DNA from: Chromatiaceae bacterium
GTDB lineage: Bacteria; Pseudomonadota; Gammaproteobacteria; Chromatiales; Chromatiaceae
Direction: 5' to 3'
Assembly (NCBI GenBank): GCA_024235255.1
Contig: JACKMT010000003.1
Location: 62,001-126,000, forward strand
Length of the DNA stretch: 64,000 nucleotides
Below, in pieces: positions 52,552 through 61,180 of the stretch (position 1 is its first letter; each line of letters starts with the position of its first letter). The position numbers were made by a program, and so were the translations under genes. The notes beneath the pieces were generated by a model. The model was given only the letters and a program-made list of their open reading frames with translations. It had not been told where the DNA came from and did not search any database.

Positions 52552-54068
52552 GGTTGGTCCGACACGGTGATATCTCTGTGCAGAAATGCCCATCCGCTGC
52601 GTGTATAGTCCTTGGCTAAAATTCGGTCGACTTCGGCACGTTCAGCTGCAGTGGCGCCATTCAGGAAGTCAGGTCCCAGCAGTATCGGGCGGGCGCGCTC
52701 GATGTCAATAACAGGCTGATAGCGGGGGGATGTGATACCCGCAGCCTGCAGTGTGCCGGCGCGCAAGTACTGGGCACCGCGCCAGTAGTAGGAGGCATCC
52801 GCCAGACAGATCGGATGAAATTCGGTTGGCTCCACCAGCACCCGATGACCGGCATGGCGCCGGCAAAACAATGTACGCGCCTGCAGTGACGAAAGCAGTG
52901 TTCTACCAGGTTTCATGGACTCAAGCAGCCATGCATCGCTTGGGGGTGTGCTGTTGACGCGGGCGCCGGCAGATAACAGATGCATATGCCACACCAGCAT
53001 GAAGAAGAAAGCGGCGGCGGTAATTATGACCGGAATTGGAGATGGCTGCTGTTGCAGATGAAGTCGGCTGAAAAACTGACCCAGACAGCGGGAGTGGAAA
53101 ACAACGACCGCAGCGACGATAAAACTCAAGCTTTGTCCGAACTGCCTCGGCTCCAAAGTCAATCCGAGTAACGCAGCCAGCAGCACGCCGATGGGTGCCA
53201 ACAGCGATTGTTTCCTAACACGGTTATAGGCAAAAAACAGCACGGGTATCACCGGCAGCGATAGCCAAGCGATGGTGCTGACACTCACCGTGTCGAACAG
53301 CGGGGATAACGGGCGGCTATGGCGGCTAAACCGGTATACCCATTGCATCAAATCATCAGCGGAACTCAGTGCCAGCAGTACGCCGAGTCCGGTGGCAACA
53401 GCGGTTATACCTGCGCCGAGGGCGTGCTTGACCTGGTAGTTGTTGCGCTCCAGCATGCCTAAGAGCAAGGTTGTTGCCATGAGACCCGCGACTGGCAGCA
53501 ATGCGCGCGGTGAGAGCGCAATCGCCAGCCCCGCCAGAACGCCGCAGAGAGTGGCCACAGTAAGTGATCGCCTGGCAATCGCGCCTTCGTGGGCCACCCA
53601 CGCAGCGAGAAAAAACGGCACAGCGACCGACTCGGGGCGTATCTCGAAAACGGGGAACGACTGCACGATGAAAAGAAACAGCAGTGCGGAGAACGCCGCA
53701 AGTGACGGCCGGAAAACTAAATGCCGCCGCACACTCACAACAGCGAGCCAACCCGCCATGAGCGCGCTGGCACCCGCCAGCAGCGCAGAGAGGAGCCGCA
53801 ATTCCAACACCCAGTCGAGCTTGTAGGCATCGTCGACGAACCCTGCCACCAGTTCCAGATAGAGTGGACTATGGTGTTGAAAGAAATCACTGAAAGGGCG
53901 GGCGCCTGCATGCATCAACCAGGCGGAGTGCAGAAACTCGACCTCATCCCGCTTCATCGGCGCCGTGAGAAATCGGGCAAAAAAAGTGTTGCTGATGACG
54001 AGCGTCGCAAGGAGCAGCGCAGTGCCGAAAAGCCAGTGAAACAGTTGCGCCTTTACGGACCGGAACAT
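52548..54068 (-). CDS. GT-C glycosyltransferase-like membrane protein
   Basis: 506 residues, 10-12 hydrophobic helices. The first periplasmic loop carries MKRDEVEFLHSAWLMHAGARPFSDFFQHHSPLYLEL, with an Asp-Glu pair and HHSPLY as in GT39/ArnT-like enzymes that use polyprenyl-phosphate sugars. The C-terminal soluble part (ILLGPDFLNGATAAERAEVDRILAKDY) is also typical. First gene of a two-gene unit with the large membrane protein. Target (lipid A, protein or polysaccharide) is unknown, since no other envelope genes are near. Confidence 0.65.
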   Translation of the reverse strand: MFRSVKAQLFHWLFGTALLLATLVISNTFFARFLTAPMKRDEVEFLHSAWLMHAGARPFSDFFQHHSPLYLELVAGFVDDAYKLDWVLELRLLSALLAGASALMAGWLAVVSVRRHLVFRPSLAAFSALLFLFIVQSFPVFEIRPESVAVPFFLAAWVAHEGAIARRSLTVATLCGVLAGLAIALSPRALLPVAGLMATTLLLGMLERNNYQVKHALGAGITAVATGLGVLLALSSADDLMQWVYRFSRHSRPLSPLFDTVSVSTIAWLSLPVIPVLFFAYNRVRKQSLLAPIGVLLAALLGLTLEPRQFGQSLSFIVAAVVVFHSRCLGQFFSRLHLQQQPSPIPVIITAAAFFFMLVWHMHLLSAGARVNSTPPSDAWLLESMKPGRTLLSSLQARTLFCRRHAGHRVLVEPTEFHPICLADASYYWRGAQYLRAGTLQAAGITSPRYQPVIDIERARPILLGPDFLNGATAAERAEVDRILAKDYTRSGWAFLHRDITVSDQP

Positions 54069-54322
54069 CTCGGATTCTCTCTCGTTGCCTAGGCCAAACC
54101 GACACCACTATAGCGCTTGCGCGTCAGCTTATCTTCTCCTCCTTTCGTAGGCTAATTTGCGGCTATATTGATCAGGCCGCCCATGCAATGTTGATGCTCC
54201 GAGATAGACGGGTCTTGTTTATTGGTCGATGGCATGCCGTTTTCACTATTAAGTCTTCGGTATTGCCATCGACAAGAGTCAGCTACGCTTCAAAATTTGG
54301 CTTCACAAAAATCGCTCCTTAC

Positions 54323-54661
54323 TTAGGCGACATCCCCAACTGATCGATTTTGATCCATCGAAACGCACGCCGGATGGCCCGAACACTGGGCACACTCGCG
54401 GTGACAGAGGGTATAGTCCAGATTATGCATTCGGATAAATTCCATAATGTGTACGAAACCGTTTTCGCATTGACGCCAGAAATCACGGTCGATGTGTATT
54501 TCGCGATTCTGTCCATCCTTCCATATGATGCGCATACCTGAATACTGTTGGTACTGATTCGCCAACATAGCAGTCCAGTGTTGACTTGGATTGTTGACCG
54601 CACTGGGTCGCATAGTTTCACCATATATCGTGCGATTGTGGATTTTAATGCAGGGCTTCAC
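54323..54661 (-). CDS. Small Cys-rich protein, unknown function
   Basis: 112 residues from GTG 54661, with AAGGAG six bases upstream. The protein is AT-rich in coding sequence compared with neighbours, has no signal peptide and is rich in Asn/Gln/His. Near the C-terminus CHRECAQCSGHPAC gives four Cys in a C-x3-C-x2-C-x5-C pattern, suggesting a bound metal. A competing frame on the same strand (54319-54624) has no binding site and is rejected. The base composition hints at acquisition from elsewhere. Confidence 0.45.
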   Translation of the reverse strand: MKPCIKIHNRTIYGETMRPSAVNNPSQHWTAMLANQYQQYSGMRIIWKDGQNREIHIDRDFWRQCENGFVHIMEFIRMHNLDYTLCHRECAQCSGHPACVSMDQNRSVGDVA

Positions 54662-54843
54662 TTCTTACTCCTTATCTGCTCATGGCTTCTTCCGCAGCAC
54701 TCACTGTTGCTTGATCATTAGCATCCTGTTGAACGGTTCCTGATATTTTTGTGTATATCGATTACACCGCGGGTTAACTTAAATGAAACTTTTGTTACAC
54801 TTAATATATGAATTTATTGTGGTTTTTGTCTTTTTATGACGCC

Positions 54844-55052
54844 ATGAATGCATCAATGAAACGTGTCAGCAGGGCACTCAGACAGAGCGGCGAGCGCCCA
54901 AGTTTAGGGTCACAGGTAAGTGCCAGGAGGGTTGACTGATGAGGTATAGTTTTCAAGCGCGCGGCGGTTTGCACAGATTAGAGGGACAATCTGGAAGTTC
55001 TGTTGGTAACAGTGGACTAAAGGGTCTCGTCTTGATAGGTTTTGCTCTGTAA
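54844..55052 (+). CDS. Two overlapping candidate small ORFs (31 and 37 codons)
   Basis: In the 512-base gap before the diguanylate cyclase, an ATG at 54844 opens a 31-residue basic peptide (MNASMKRVSRALRQSG...). It ends in TGATG at 54937-54941, whose ATG opens a 37-residue peptide (MRYSFQARGGLHRL... ending LIGFAL) stopping at 55052. The second has an excellent AGGAGG eight bases upstream. Both are too short for homology judgement. Overlap plus a strong binding site argue for possible translation; composition alone does not. Confidence 0.25.
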
Positions 55053-55173
55053 CAATAACTTAATGCAACTGATACTTTTTAGGATGATGCGCCGGCAACC
55101 GTTCCACTACCGCATGCTACCCGAGAGTTTTTCTGACGAGCTGTAATCTGTCCCAACCTATGTCGAATCAATC

Positions 55174-56916
55174 ATGAATTTCTACTCACGCGCCTCGTTG
55201 CGCCAGATGCTCATTGTTCCTTATGTGATATTGGTTGTGCTCGCCGCGACCGTGATTGGCATGTTGTCTTACAATGCCGGTCGGGAAGCGGTGGATACGC
55301 TGTCGGATTATCTGCTCAGCGAAACCGTTAACCGTATCACCCAAGCAGTGGACAAGCACATCTCGGGATCCGAGGCGGTGCTCGAAACGGCCTTCCCGTC
55401 TGATGTTCCCCCTCCTTCATCGGTTAAAGATGATCTGGACGAATTGCGCACCAGGTTATGGCTGGCGACTTCGATCCATCTTGATCCGAACAACTATGCT
55501 TATTACGGCAATCGCAAGGGACAGTTCATCGGGCTTTGGCGTTACTCCGAGACTGATGCCGAACTGCGTCTGCGCACCGACGGTGTATCGCCGCGCTCGA
55601 TCTACCGGTTCTCGCGTATACATGGCGAATTGAGCAAGCCCGAGCAGGAGACGCGCATCTTCGAACCGCGTGAACGCCCCTGGTACAAGGCGGGCCAAAA
55701 CACTGCGCAGCAGACCTGGACATCGATCTATATCGACTTCAAGACACTACAACTGGTGACCACGCGCGCCCGGCGCGTCAATAATGCCGCGGGGGAGTTT
55801 GAGGGTGTGGTCGCGACCGACCTGTCCATGCAGCTTTTGAACGAATTTCTCAAGGAACTCAAACTGAGCCCCAACGGTTTTGCGTTCATTGTCGAGTCCG
55901 ACGGCAATCTGGTTGCCACTTCCCGTGGTCCGCATATAAAAAACGATACCCGTGAAGACAATAGACGACTCAATGCGATGGCTGCCGGCGACCCGTGGAT
56001 CGCGACAACTTACAAAGTGGTAAAAGCGTTGACCGAGCAGGGTGAAATGCCAACAGGCACCCGCACCAGTTCATTCACCGGGCCGAATGGCGCTGTCATT
56101 CAGGCGGGTTATGCACGCCTGCGTGATGCGGCAGGGCTGGATTGGATTGTTGCGGTGGCAGTCCCCAGAAGCGATTTCATGGGATCAATCACCGAGAACG
56201 TCCGCCAGACGGTGGCGATGGCATTGGTTGCCTGCATGTTGATCGCACTGATCGGATTTATTACGCTCAATGTGATAGCAAGGGGTCTCCGTCAATTGGC
56301 GGTTGCGGCCCGGGAGATTGGCGACGGTATTTTAGATGCGAAGATTCCGGTGGATCGAAACGACGAAATCGGCGAACTGGCCAAATCCTTTGCGTCGATG
56401 CAAAAGCATCTGCTCACCGACCGGCTGACCGGCATCCCCAACCGCGAGGCGGTGGTCCGGCGCATAGAAGATCGAATTATCCGTCAGCGGCGGCGCGGCG
56501 ATTATCATCCCTTTGCTGTGCTGTTTGTGGATCTCAATGAATTCAAACAGATCAATGATCGTTTTGGGCATGACGCAGGCGACCGCGTGCTGGTGGAAAT
56601 TGCACGCCGACTGGTGAATACCCTGCGTGAAAGCGATCTGGCCGCCCGGTTTGGCGGTGACGAATTTATTATCCTGCTGGAAGAGGTGGCAAACCGCAAC
56701 GATGCAGTTGCGGTCCGCGATGAACTTGAGCGTGCGCTGGCAGAACCGATGCAATCGCTGGTCAACGGTATGACGGGCGAGGCTCGAATCATTGCCGGAG
56801 CCGCGATCGGCATCGCGTTATGTCCGGAAGATGGCCGTGATCTGGAGACGCTGCTGAAGCGGGCGGACGAGGATATGTATCAGCGCAAACAGGCCCTGGC
56901 AACACTGCACAGCTAA
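55174..56916 (+). CDS. Diguanylate cyclase with periplasmic Cache domain
   Basis: 580 residues. Membrane helix 1 (about 12-30), a dCache-type periplasmic sensor (about 35-345; WYKAGQ, YIDFKTLQLVTTRARRV and GFAFIVESDGNLVATSRGP are typical), membrane helix 2 (about 348-370), HAMP (about 370-415), then GGDEF (about 415-575). The active site reads FGGDEFIILLEE, so the GGDEF signature is complete, with FKQINDRFGHDAGDRVL upstream. No obvious RxxD inhibitory site directly before it. No EAL domain. It makes cyclic di-GMP in response to an external ligand. The start has no clear binding site. Confidence 0.9.
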   Translation: MNFYSRASLRQMLIVPYVILVVLAATVIGMLSYNAGREAVDTLSDYLLSETVNRITQAVDKHISGSEAVLETAFPSDVPPPSSVKDDLDELRTRLWLATSIHLDPNNYAYYGNRKGQFIGLWRYSETDAELRLRTDGVSPRSIYRFSRIHGELSKPEQETRIFEPRERPWYKAGQNTAQQTWTSIYIDFKTLQLVTTRARRVNNAAGEFEGVVATDLSMQLLNEFLKELKLSPNGFAFIVESDGNLVATSRGPHIKNDTREDNRRLNAMAAGDPWIATTYKVVKALTEQGEMPTGTRTSSFTGPNGAVIQAGYARLRDAAGLDWIVAVAVPRSDFMGSITENVRQTVAMALVACMLIALIGFITLNVIARGLRQLAVAAREIGDGILDAKIPVDRNDEIGELAKSFASMQKHLLTDRLTGIPNREAVVRRIEDRIIRQRRRGDYHPFAVLFVDLNEFKQINDRFGHDAGDRVLVEIARRLVNTLRESDLAARFGGDEFIILLEEVANRNDAVAVRDELERALAEPMQSLVNGMTGEARIIAGAAIGIALCPEDGRDLETLLKRADEDMYQRKQALATLHS

Positions 56917-57145
56917 ATTAAAACAATGGTGCAAGTAGATCAGTACACTCTGACTCACAGCCAACCGGCTGCATCCTGCGGCCCGGCTAAGTCGGCGGTA
57001 CATAATAGTCGAAAAAATATTTGCCGCCGATGAAAATATTTTCCCAGTAAAACGGTCTATTATTGCGTTACTGCAGATCCGGCGATCCTTCTGCGTGCTG
57101 GGATGCAGCTGACCATCAATAACCATCAAACACGAGGATAGCGAT

Positions 57146-57406
57146 ATGTCACACAAAAGATCTGGTATAGCCCTGGCCACGGCTGCAGCTGCACTGTTTG
57201 CAGCGGGTACCGTGGTCACCCCGGTGGTCAGCGCCGCAGAGGGGCAGGTGATGTGCGCAGGCGTCAACAGCTGCAAAGGCAGCTCCGAATGCAAGACTGC
57301 AACGAGCGCCTGTGCCGGCCAAAACTCCTGCAAAGGTCATGGCTGGGTGCACAAGGAGAGCAAACAGGCGTGCGAAGAGGCGGGCGGCAAGGTCATCGAG
57401 GGTTAG
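57146..57406 (+). CDS. bufA: Bufferin-type RiPP precursor (BufA2-like)
   Basis: 86 residues. Sec signal peptide (about 1-30, ending VVSA) followed by a Cys-rich core with Cys at 37, 43, 49, 56, 62 and 76. The core contains the motif twice: CAGVNSCKG (37-45) and CAGQNSCKG (56-64). It precedes genes for a DUF692 (MNIO) enzyme and a DUF2063 partner, the conserved bufABC/hvfABC order. In characterised bufferins, MNIO enzymes convert core Cys to thiooxazoles and the secreted peptide binds copper in the periplasm. Assignment to the BufA2 rather than DUF2282/BufA1 branch rests on the CKG motifs. Confidence 0.82.
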   Translation: MSHKRSGIALATAAAALFAAGTVVTPVVSAAEGQVMCAGVNSCKGSSECKTATSACAGQNSCKGHGWVHKESKQACEEAGGKVIEG

Positions 57407-57412
57407 CTTTCC

Positions 57413-57440
57413 AACCGCGGCCCGCATGCGGGCCGCGGTT
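57413..57440 (+). terminator. Perfect intercistronic hairpin between bufA and bufB
   Basis: A 28-base perfect palindrome (arms of 13 with a two-base centre, AACCGCGGCCCGC mirrored after AT) begins six bases after the bufA stop. There is no U-run after it. It probably acts as a partial terminator or RNA-stabilising hairpin that keeps bufA mRNA in excess over the modifying-enzyme genes. Confidence 0.6.
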
Positions 57441-57454
57441 CTGCGAGGCAGAAA

Positions 57455-58294
57455 ATGATACAGGGTTTTGGGTTGGGTCTGCGTACCGACCACTACACCG
57501 ATTTCATAGAGCGCAAGCCGCGGCTCGACTGGCTGGAGATCATCAGCGAAAACTACATGATCCCTGGCGGAAAGCCGCTGCACTACCTGGACCGGATCCG
57601 TGCCGATTACCCGATGGTGATGCATGGCGTGTCGATGTCGATCGGTTCGCTCGATCCGCTGAACTTCGACTACCTCCGGCAGTTAAAAGCACTTGCGGAT
57701 CGCGTCGAACCCGGCTGGATATCCGACCACCTCTGCTGGACCGGGATCGATCACACCAATCTCCACGATCTGCTGCCGCTCCCGTATACCGAGGAAGCGC
57801 TGCACCACCTTACCGGGCGCATACTCCGGGTCCAGGAGTTTCTCGGACGGCGTATCCTGCTCGAAAATGTCTCCACCTATGTCGCCTGCAACGATGATGA
57901 GATGAGCGAATGGCAGTTCATCAGGGAACTCTCCGCCCGCGCCGACTGCGAGCTGTTGCTGGACGTGAACAATGTCTATGTCAGCGCACGTAACCATGGC
58001 TTCGATGCACACGAATTTATCGATGCCATGCCGGCCGGACGGGTCAGGCAGATCCATCTGGCCGGGCACCAGGACCATGGCGACTGCGTCATCGACACCC
58101 ACGATCACCCGATCCGCGACGAAGTGTTCGAGCTCTACGCCTACGCTATTGAACGCCTGGGCCCGGTCGCGAGCATGATCGAACGCGATGACCGGATTCC
58201 TCCGCTCGACGAACTGCTGGCTGAACTGGATTTGGTGCGTAAGGGTGCGGAGCAGGTGTTGGCACGCCGCTCCCATGCAGCGGTGAGCGCATGA
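57455..58294 (+). CDS. bufB: MNIO-family (DUF692) bufferin-modifying enzyme
   Basis: 279 residues; GAGG upstream of ATG. Multinuclear non-heme iron oxidative enzyme in a TIM-barrel fold: GLGLRTDHYTDF, LDWLEIISENYM, HGVSMSIGSLDPL, WISDHLCWTG, ILLENVSTY, LLLDVNNVYVSARNHG and QIHLAGHQDHGDCVIDTHDHP carry the His/Asp/Glu ligands for two or three irons. It modifies Cys residues of the precursor. It overlaps bufC by 4 bases. Confidence 0.88.
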   Translation: MIQGFGLGLRTDHYTDFIERKPRLDWLEIISENYMIPGGKPLHYLDRIRADYPMVMHGVSMSIGSLDPLNFDYLRQLKALADRVEPGWISDHLCWTGIDHTNLHDLLPLPYTEEALHHLTGRILRVQEFLGRRILLENVSTYVACNDDEMSEWQFIRELSARADCELLLDVNNVYVSARNHGFDAHEFIDAMPAGRVRQIHLAGHQDHGDCVIDTHDHPIRDEVFELYAYAIERLGPVASMIERDDRIPPLDELLAELDLVRKGAEQVLARRSHAAVSA

Positions 58295-59085
58295 ACGCAT
58301 CGCTGGCGCGCTGGCAGAGGCAGTTCATGCAGGGCATTTTAACGCGCGGACTGCCAGGGATGGTGCGCAGCGGTGGCGCTGCGTCCGCCCAGCGGCGCTT
58401 CGATATCTACGTCAACGCCTACCGTACCAGGCTGATTGACGCGCTGCGTGCCAACTATCCCGTACTTCATCGTGCACTGGGGGATGACGCTTTTGAGTCT
58501 TTGGCACAGGCCTATATCGCGGCACACCCTTCCAGCTGCACCAATATCCGCTGGTTCGGTGATCAGCTGGACACCTTTGCGGGTAAGCACAGCGATTTGG
58601 TTTCACACCCGGCACTGGTGGATCTGATCCGGTTGGAATGGGCACTGCGCGGTGCTTTCGACGCCCCTGACCGGGCACTGCTCGATGCGGCGGCGCTGGC
58701 TGGGGTCGCGCCCACAGCTTGGCCAGATCTGATCCTTGAGCTGCACCCCTGTGTCAGGCTGGTGGCGCTGGATTGGCAGGTGGAGACACTGTGGCATGCT
58801 GCCCAGACAGAAGGGCAGGGAGAGCCTGAAGCGCCGCTTCCGGGGTTCCATCATACACTCGTGTGGCGGCGAGGCCTGAACAGCTATTTTCGCTCTCTGG
58901 AGGCGAGCGAAGCGGCGCTAATAAAGGGTTTGGCAGCGGCTGAGAATTTCGCTCAGATCTGCGAACGCGCTGTCAGCTACGCTGCAGACAGTGCTACGGA
59001 ATTGGCAGTCAGCTTTCTGCAGCGTTGGCTGGAGGACGGCTTGTTGGCAGGATCCGGTCCCGTCACCCGCATAAATGAACAATAG
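58291..59085 (+). CDS. bufC: DUF2063 partner of the MNIO enzyme
   Basis: 264 residues. The N-terminal DUF2063 domain is clear: QRRFDIYVNAYRTRLIDALRANYPVLHRALGDDAFESLAQAYIAAHPSSCTNIRWFG. The C-terminal half binds or presents the precursor in related HvfC/BufC proteins. Start ATG overlaps the bufB stop (ATGA). Last recognised gene of the bufferin operon; no bufD/DoxX-type membrane gene follows. Confidence 0.86.
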   Translation: MNASLARWQRQFMQGILTRGLPGMVRSGGAASAQRRFDIYVNAYRTRLIDALRANYPVLHRALGDDAFESLAQAYIAAHPSSCTNIRWFGDQLDTFAGKHSDLVSHPALVDLIRLEWALRGAFDAPDRALLDAAALAGVAPTAWPDLILELHPCVRLVALDWQVETLWHAAQTEGQGEPEAPLPGFHHTLVWRRGLNSYFRSLEASEAALIKGLAAAENFAQICERAVSYAADSATELAVSFLQRWLEDGLLAGSGPVTRINEQ

Positions 59086-59132
59086 TGGGTCACTGTCTGT
59101 TAAGCGCAGATGCAATACACCTTGAGGAGAAT

Positions 59133-59567
59133 ATGTATCCCGAGGAGATGGAAGTTTCCACTGACAGTTTGCTTAACCGGCTGGAATCGGGCGTCACGGG
59201 TAGCCCCGAGTTATCCAAGGCTATAATGTCGGCGCTTGGTTGGCGCTGGGAGTGCATCGGCTGCCCCGGAGGCGGCATGTGGAAGGACTCCCGGCAGGTG
59301 TTTCACAGCGGCCCCCTGCCCAAGGTATCCGAGCAGGCGGATGCCGCGCGCAAGTTGATTCCGGAGAATATTTTTATTACCGCGCATGAGGAACCGCCAG
59401 GTTACTGGTTAGTTCGTTTATATGCCCACCGGTTGCATAATGGGTCCGACTATAGCGATCCGTTGGTCGTGGGCCGTGCTCGTACACTGCCCCTCGCCCT
59501 TTGCAGCGCTGCAATCAAGCTGAAATCTATGGAAGACCCGATTGATCAGCCTCAATCCCGGAATTAA
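59133..59567 (+). CDS. Hypothetical protein, possibly phage ABA-sandwich-like
   Basis: 144 residues from ATG 59133, with GAGGAG upstream; an in-frame start at 59085 overlapping bufC is less likely. Contains ALGWRWECIGCPGGGMWKDSRQVF, with two Cys, and LPLALCSAAIKLKS at the end. The arrangement of a short helix, a W-rich strand and a C-terminal helix recalls the phage ABA sandwich domain, but I hold that loosely. It follows bufC by 47 bases and could be in the same transcript without sharing function. Confidence 0.5.
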   Translation: MYPEEMEVSTDSLLNRLESGVTGSPELSKAIMSALGWRWECIGCPGGGMWKDSRQVFHSGPLPKVSEQADAARKLIPENIFITAHEEPPGYWLVRLYAHRLHNGSDYSDPLVVGRARTLPLALCSAAIKLKSMEDPIDQPQSRN

Positions 59568-59597
59568 AGTGTCCTTATTTGCAGAGAATATTGGCTC

Positions 59598-59954
59598 ATG
59601 TCCGCACCCCATATCAAAACCGCCATACCGCGCCAGCGGCACCAGATCGGAAACTTTGTTGCCACGGTGCTCGCCGATATTGAGAGCAACGACCCGATCG
59701 AGTACCGCTACATCATGGCGATAGTCGAGGACTGCCAACAGCGGCCGGTGCTTTTTGTCACATCGGAGCGCAATACCGGCCGCGCAGCGGGAGCAGGCCG
59801 TTTTCGGCTGCGGGTGATCATGGGCAGTGAGGAAAAAGAGCTTGCGTCGTCTGATGACTGGGGCGATCTGGAGCGTTTCTCATTAGCCGGCCTGGGAATC
59901 GTGGCCAAATTGATGAATCTCCACGATGAACAACCGGTGCGCCTTTTGGATTGA
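59598..59954 (+). CDS. Hypothetical protein
   Basis: 118 residues beginning 30 bases after the previous stop. Soluble, mixed alpha/beta: YIMAIVEDCQQRPVLFVTSERNT and FRLRVIMGSEEKELASSDDWGDLERF look like strands and a helix of a compact domain. No motif or signal peptide was recognised. Likely co-transcribed with the preceding unknown. Confidence 0.5.
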   Translation: MSAPHIKTAIPRQRHQIGNFVATVLADIESNDPIEYRYIMAIVEDCQQRPVLFVTSERNTGRAAGAGRFRLRVIMGSEEKELASSDDWGDLERFSLAGLGIVAKLMNLHDEQPVRLLD

Positions 59955-60010
59955 GCTGATCAAAGCCTGATCCATATCCTTCTTAAGGAACCTCTGATCA
60001 ATGCTCATTT

Positions 60011-60038
60011 CGTCATCCCGGCGAAGGCCGGAATGACG
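60011..60038. repeat. REP-like palindrome
   Basis: CGTCATCCCGGCGAAGGCCG continuing to GAATGACG forms an imperfect hairpin with the same core as the pair at 48255-48334. It lies within the 345-base gap 59955-60299, flanked by imperfectly matching outer arms (AAGGAACCTCTGATCAAT at 59986-60003 and ATTGATCGAAC at 60040-60050). Nothing else is seen in this gap except the promoter region of the next gene. Confidence 0.6.
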
Positions 60039-60299
60039 AATTGATCGAACTTTCCATAAGGTCCTTGCCGATAATCCCGCGCGGCCGCGTCCCAAGAAAT
60101 TGCACTTCAATTGCACACTCCAGCGATAGATGCTGCAAAACTGTGCGCCGCGTAAAAACTCAAATATCGCAAATAGTCACATAACTATCACATAAATCAG
60201 AAAAAAGTATCTTGGCATAAGCTTTGCTGGATTACTTTCAGCCGAGATTCTCCTCACCTCGTCTTTACCCGGTTTATTCGTCTCTCTCAGGAGTCAGCA

Positions 60300-60944
60300 A
60301 TGAAAATCCATCGTTCATCAGCCTTAGGTGTCGTCGCGTTATCTGCATTTTCTACCTTGGTTTTCGCGGAAGGACCCATCAGTGCCAATGTTGCGCTCAC
60401 TTCAGATTATGTCTGGCGTGGCACATCCCAGACCGACAGCGGTCCCGCAATTCAGGGTGGATTCGATTATGCCCATGAAAGTGGATTCTACCTTGGCGTA
60501 TGGGGCTCGAATGTCGATTTCAATGACGACGCGGATATAGAGCTCGATATCTATGGCGGCTACAGTAACGAACTCGCAAACGGATTCAGTTATGACATCG
60601 GGGCAATCCACTACGACTACCCCGGTCAGGACAGCAGCGATTTCGATGAAATCTATCTTGGCATAGGCTACGGCTTCATGAGTGGCAAGGTGTCCCATGA
60701 CCCGGAGAACGATAATACTTACTGGGAGGCCGGCGCGGACTTCGAACTCCCGGAAGGATTCGGTCTTGGACTGCATATCGGTTATAACGACCCCGATTCG
60801 GGCGATGAGGTCACTGACTGGAAAATCGGTGTAAGCAAATCCCTGGTTGGCTTGGATTTTGAACTCGCCTATACCGACACGGACACCAGTAACGACGACC
60901 TCACTGATGCGCGCGCCGTATTCACGATATCGAAAAGCTTCTAA
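60300..60944 (+). CDS. TorF-family putative porin
   Basis: 214 residues with GGAG before the ATG. Signal peptide ending LVFA-EGP, then the TorF hallmark ISANVALTSDYVWRGTSQTDSGPAIQGGFDYAH, followed by alternating amphipathic strands and a C-terminal aromatic residue (FTISKSF) for BamA recognition. The Asp/Gly-rich turns are typical of outer-membrane barrels. Presumed outer-membrane channel; permeant unknown. Followed directly by a strong hairpin. Confidence 0.82.
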   Translation: MKIHRSSALGVVALSAFSTLVFAEGPISANVALTSDYVWRGTSQTDSGPAIQGGFDYAHESGFYLGVWGSNVDFNDDADIELDIYGGYSNELANGFSYDIGAIHYDYPGQDSSDFDEIYLGIGYGFMSGKVSHDPENDNTYWEAGADFELPEGFGLGLHIGYNDPDSGDEVTDWKIGVSKSLVGLDFELAYTDTDTSNDDLTDARAVFTISKSF

Positions 60945-60951
60945 GCACACA

Positions 60952-60978
60952 GGCTAAGACGGCGCTGCCGTCTTAGCC
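60952..60978 (+). terminator. Perfect 12-base stem hairpin after the porin gene
   Basis: GGCTAAGACGGC, loop GCT, then GCCGTCTTAGCC, starting eight bases after the porin stop. The stem is perfect. The following bases (GTAGAGG) are not U-rich, so it is an incomplete intrinsic terminator or an mRNA-protecting hairpin. Confidence 0.6.
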
Positions 60979-61180
60979 GTAGAGGTCAGGCGTCGATCCC
61001 GATTTTGGCCGATATTAGGAGTCGAATGAGCACCCGTTGCTAGCCGGTACCGGTAGCACTTTCCACTGCCTCCTCGCACTAACCGACTGAGAGCAGGTAG
61101 CACTTCAGGTTGGATTGTGGGATCTGTAAATCTCTCCGTAACTGCATTATTCGAGCTGTGGAAGAGTTCGACGATCAGTA

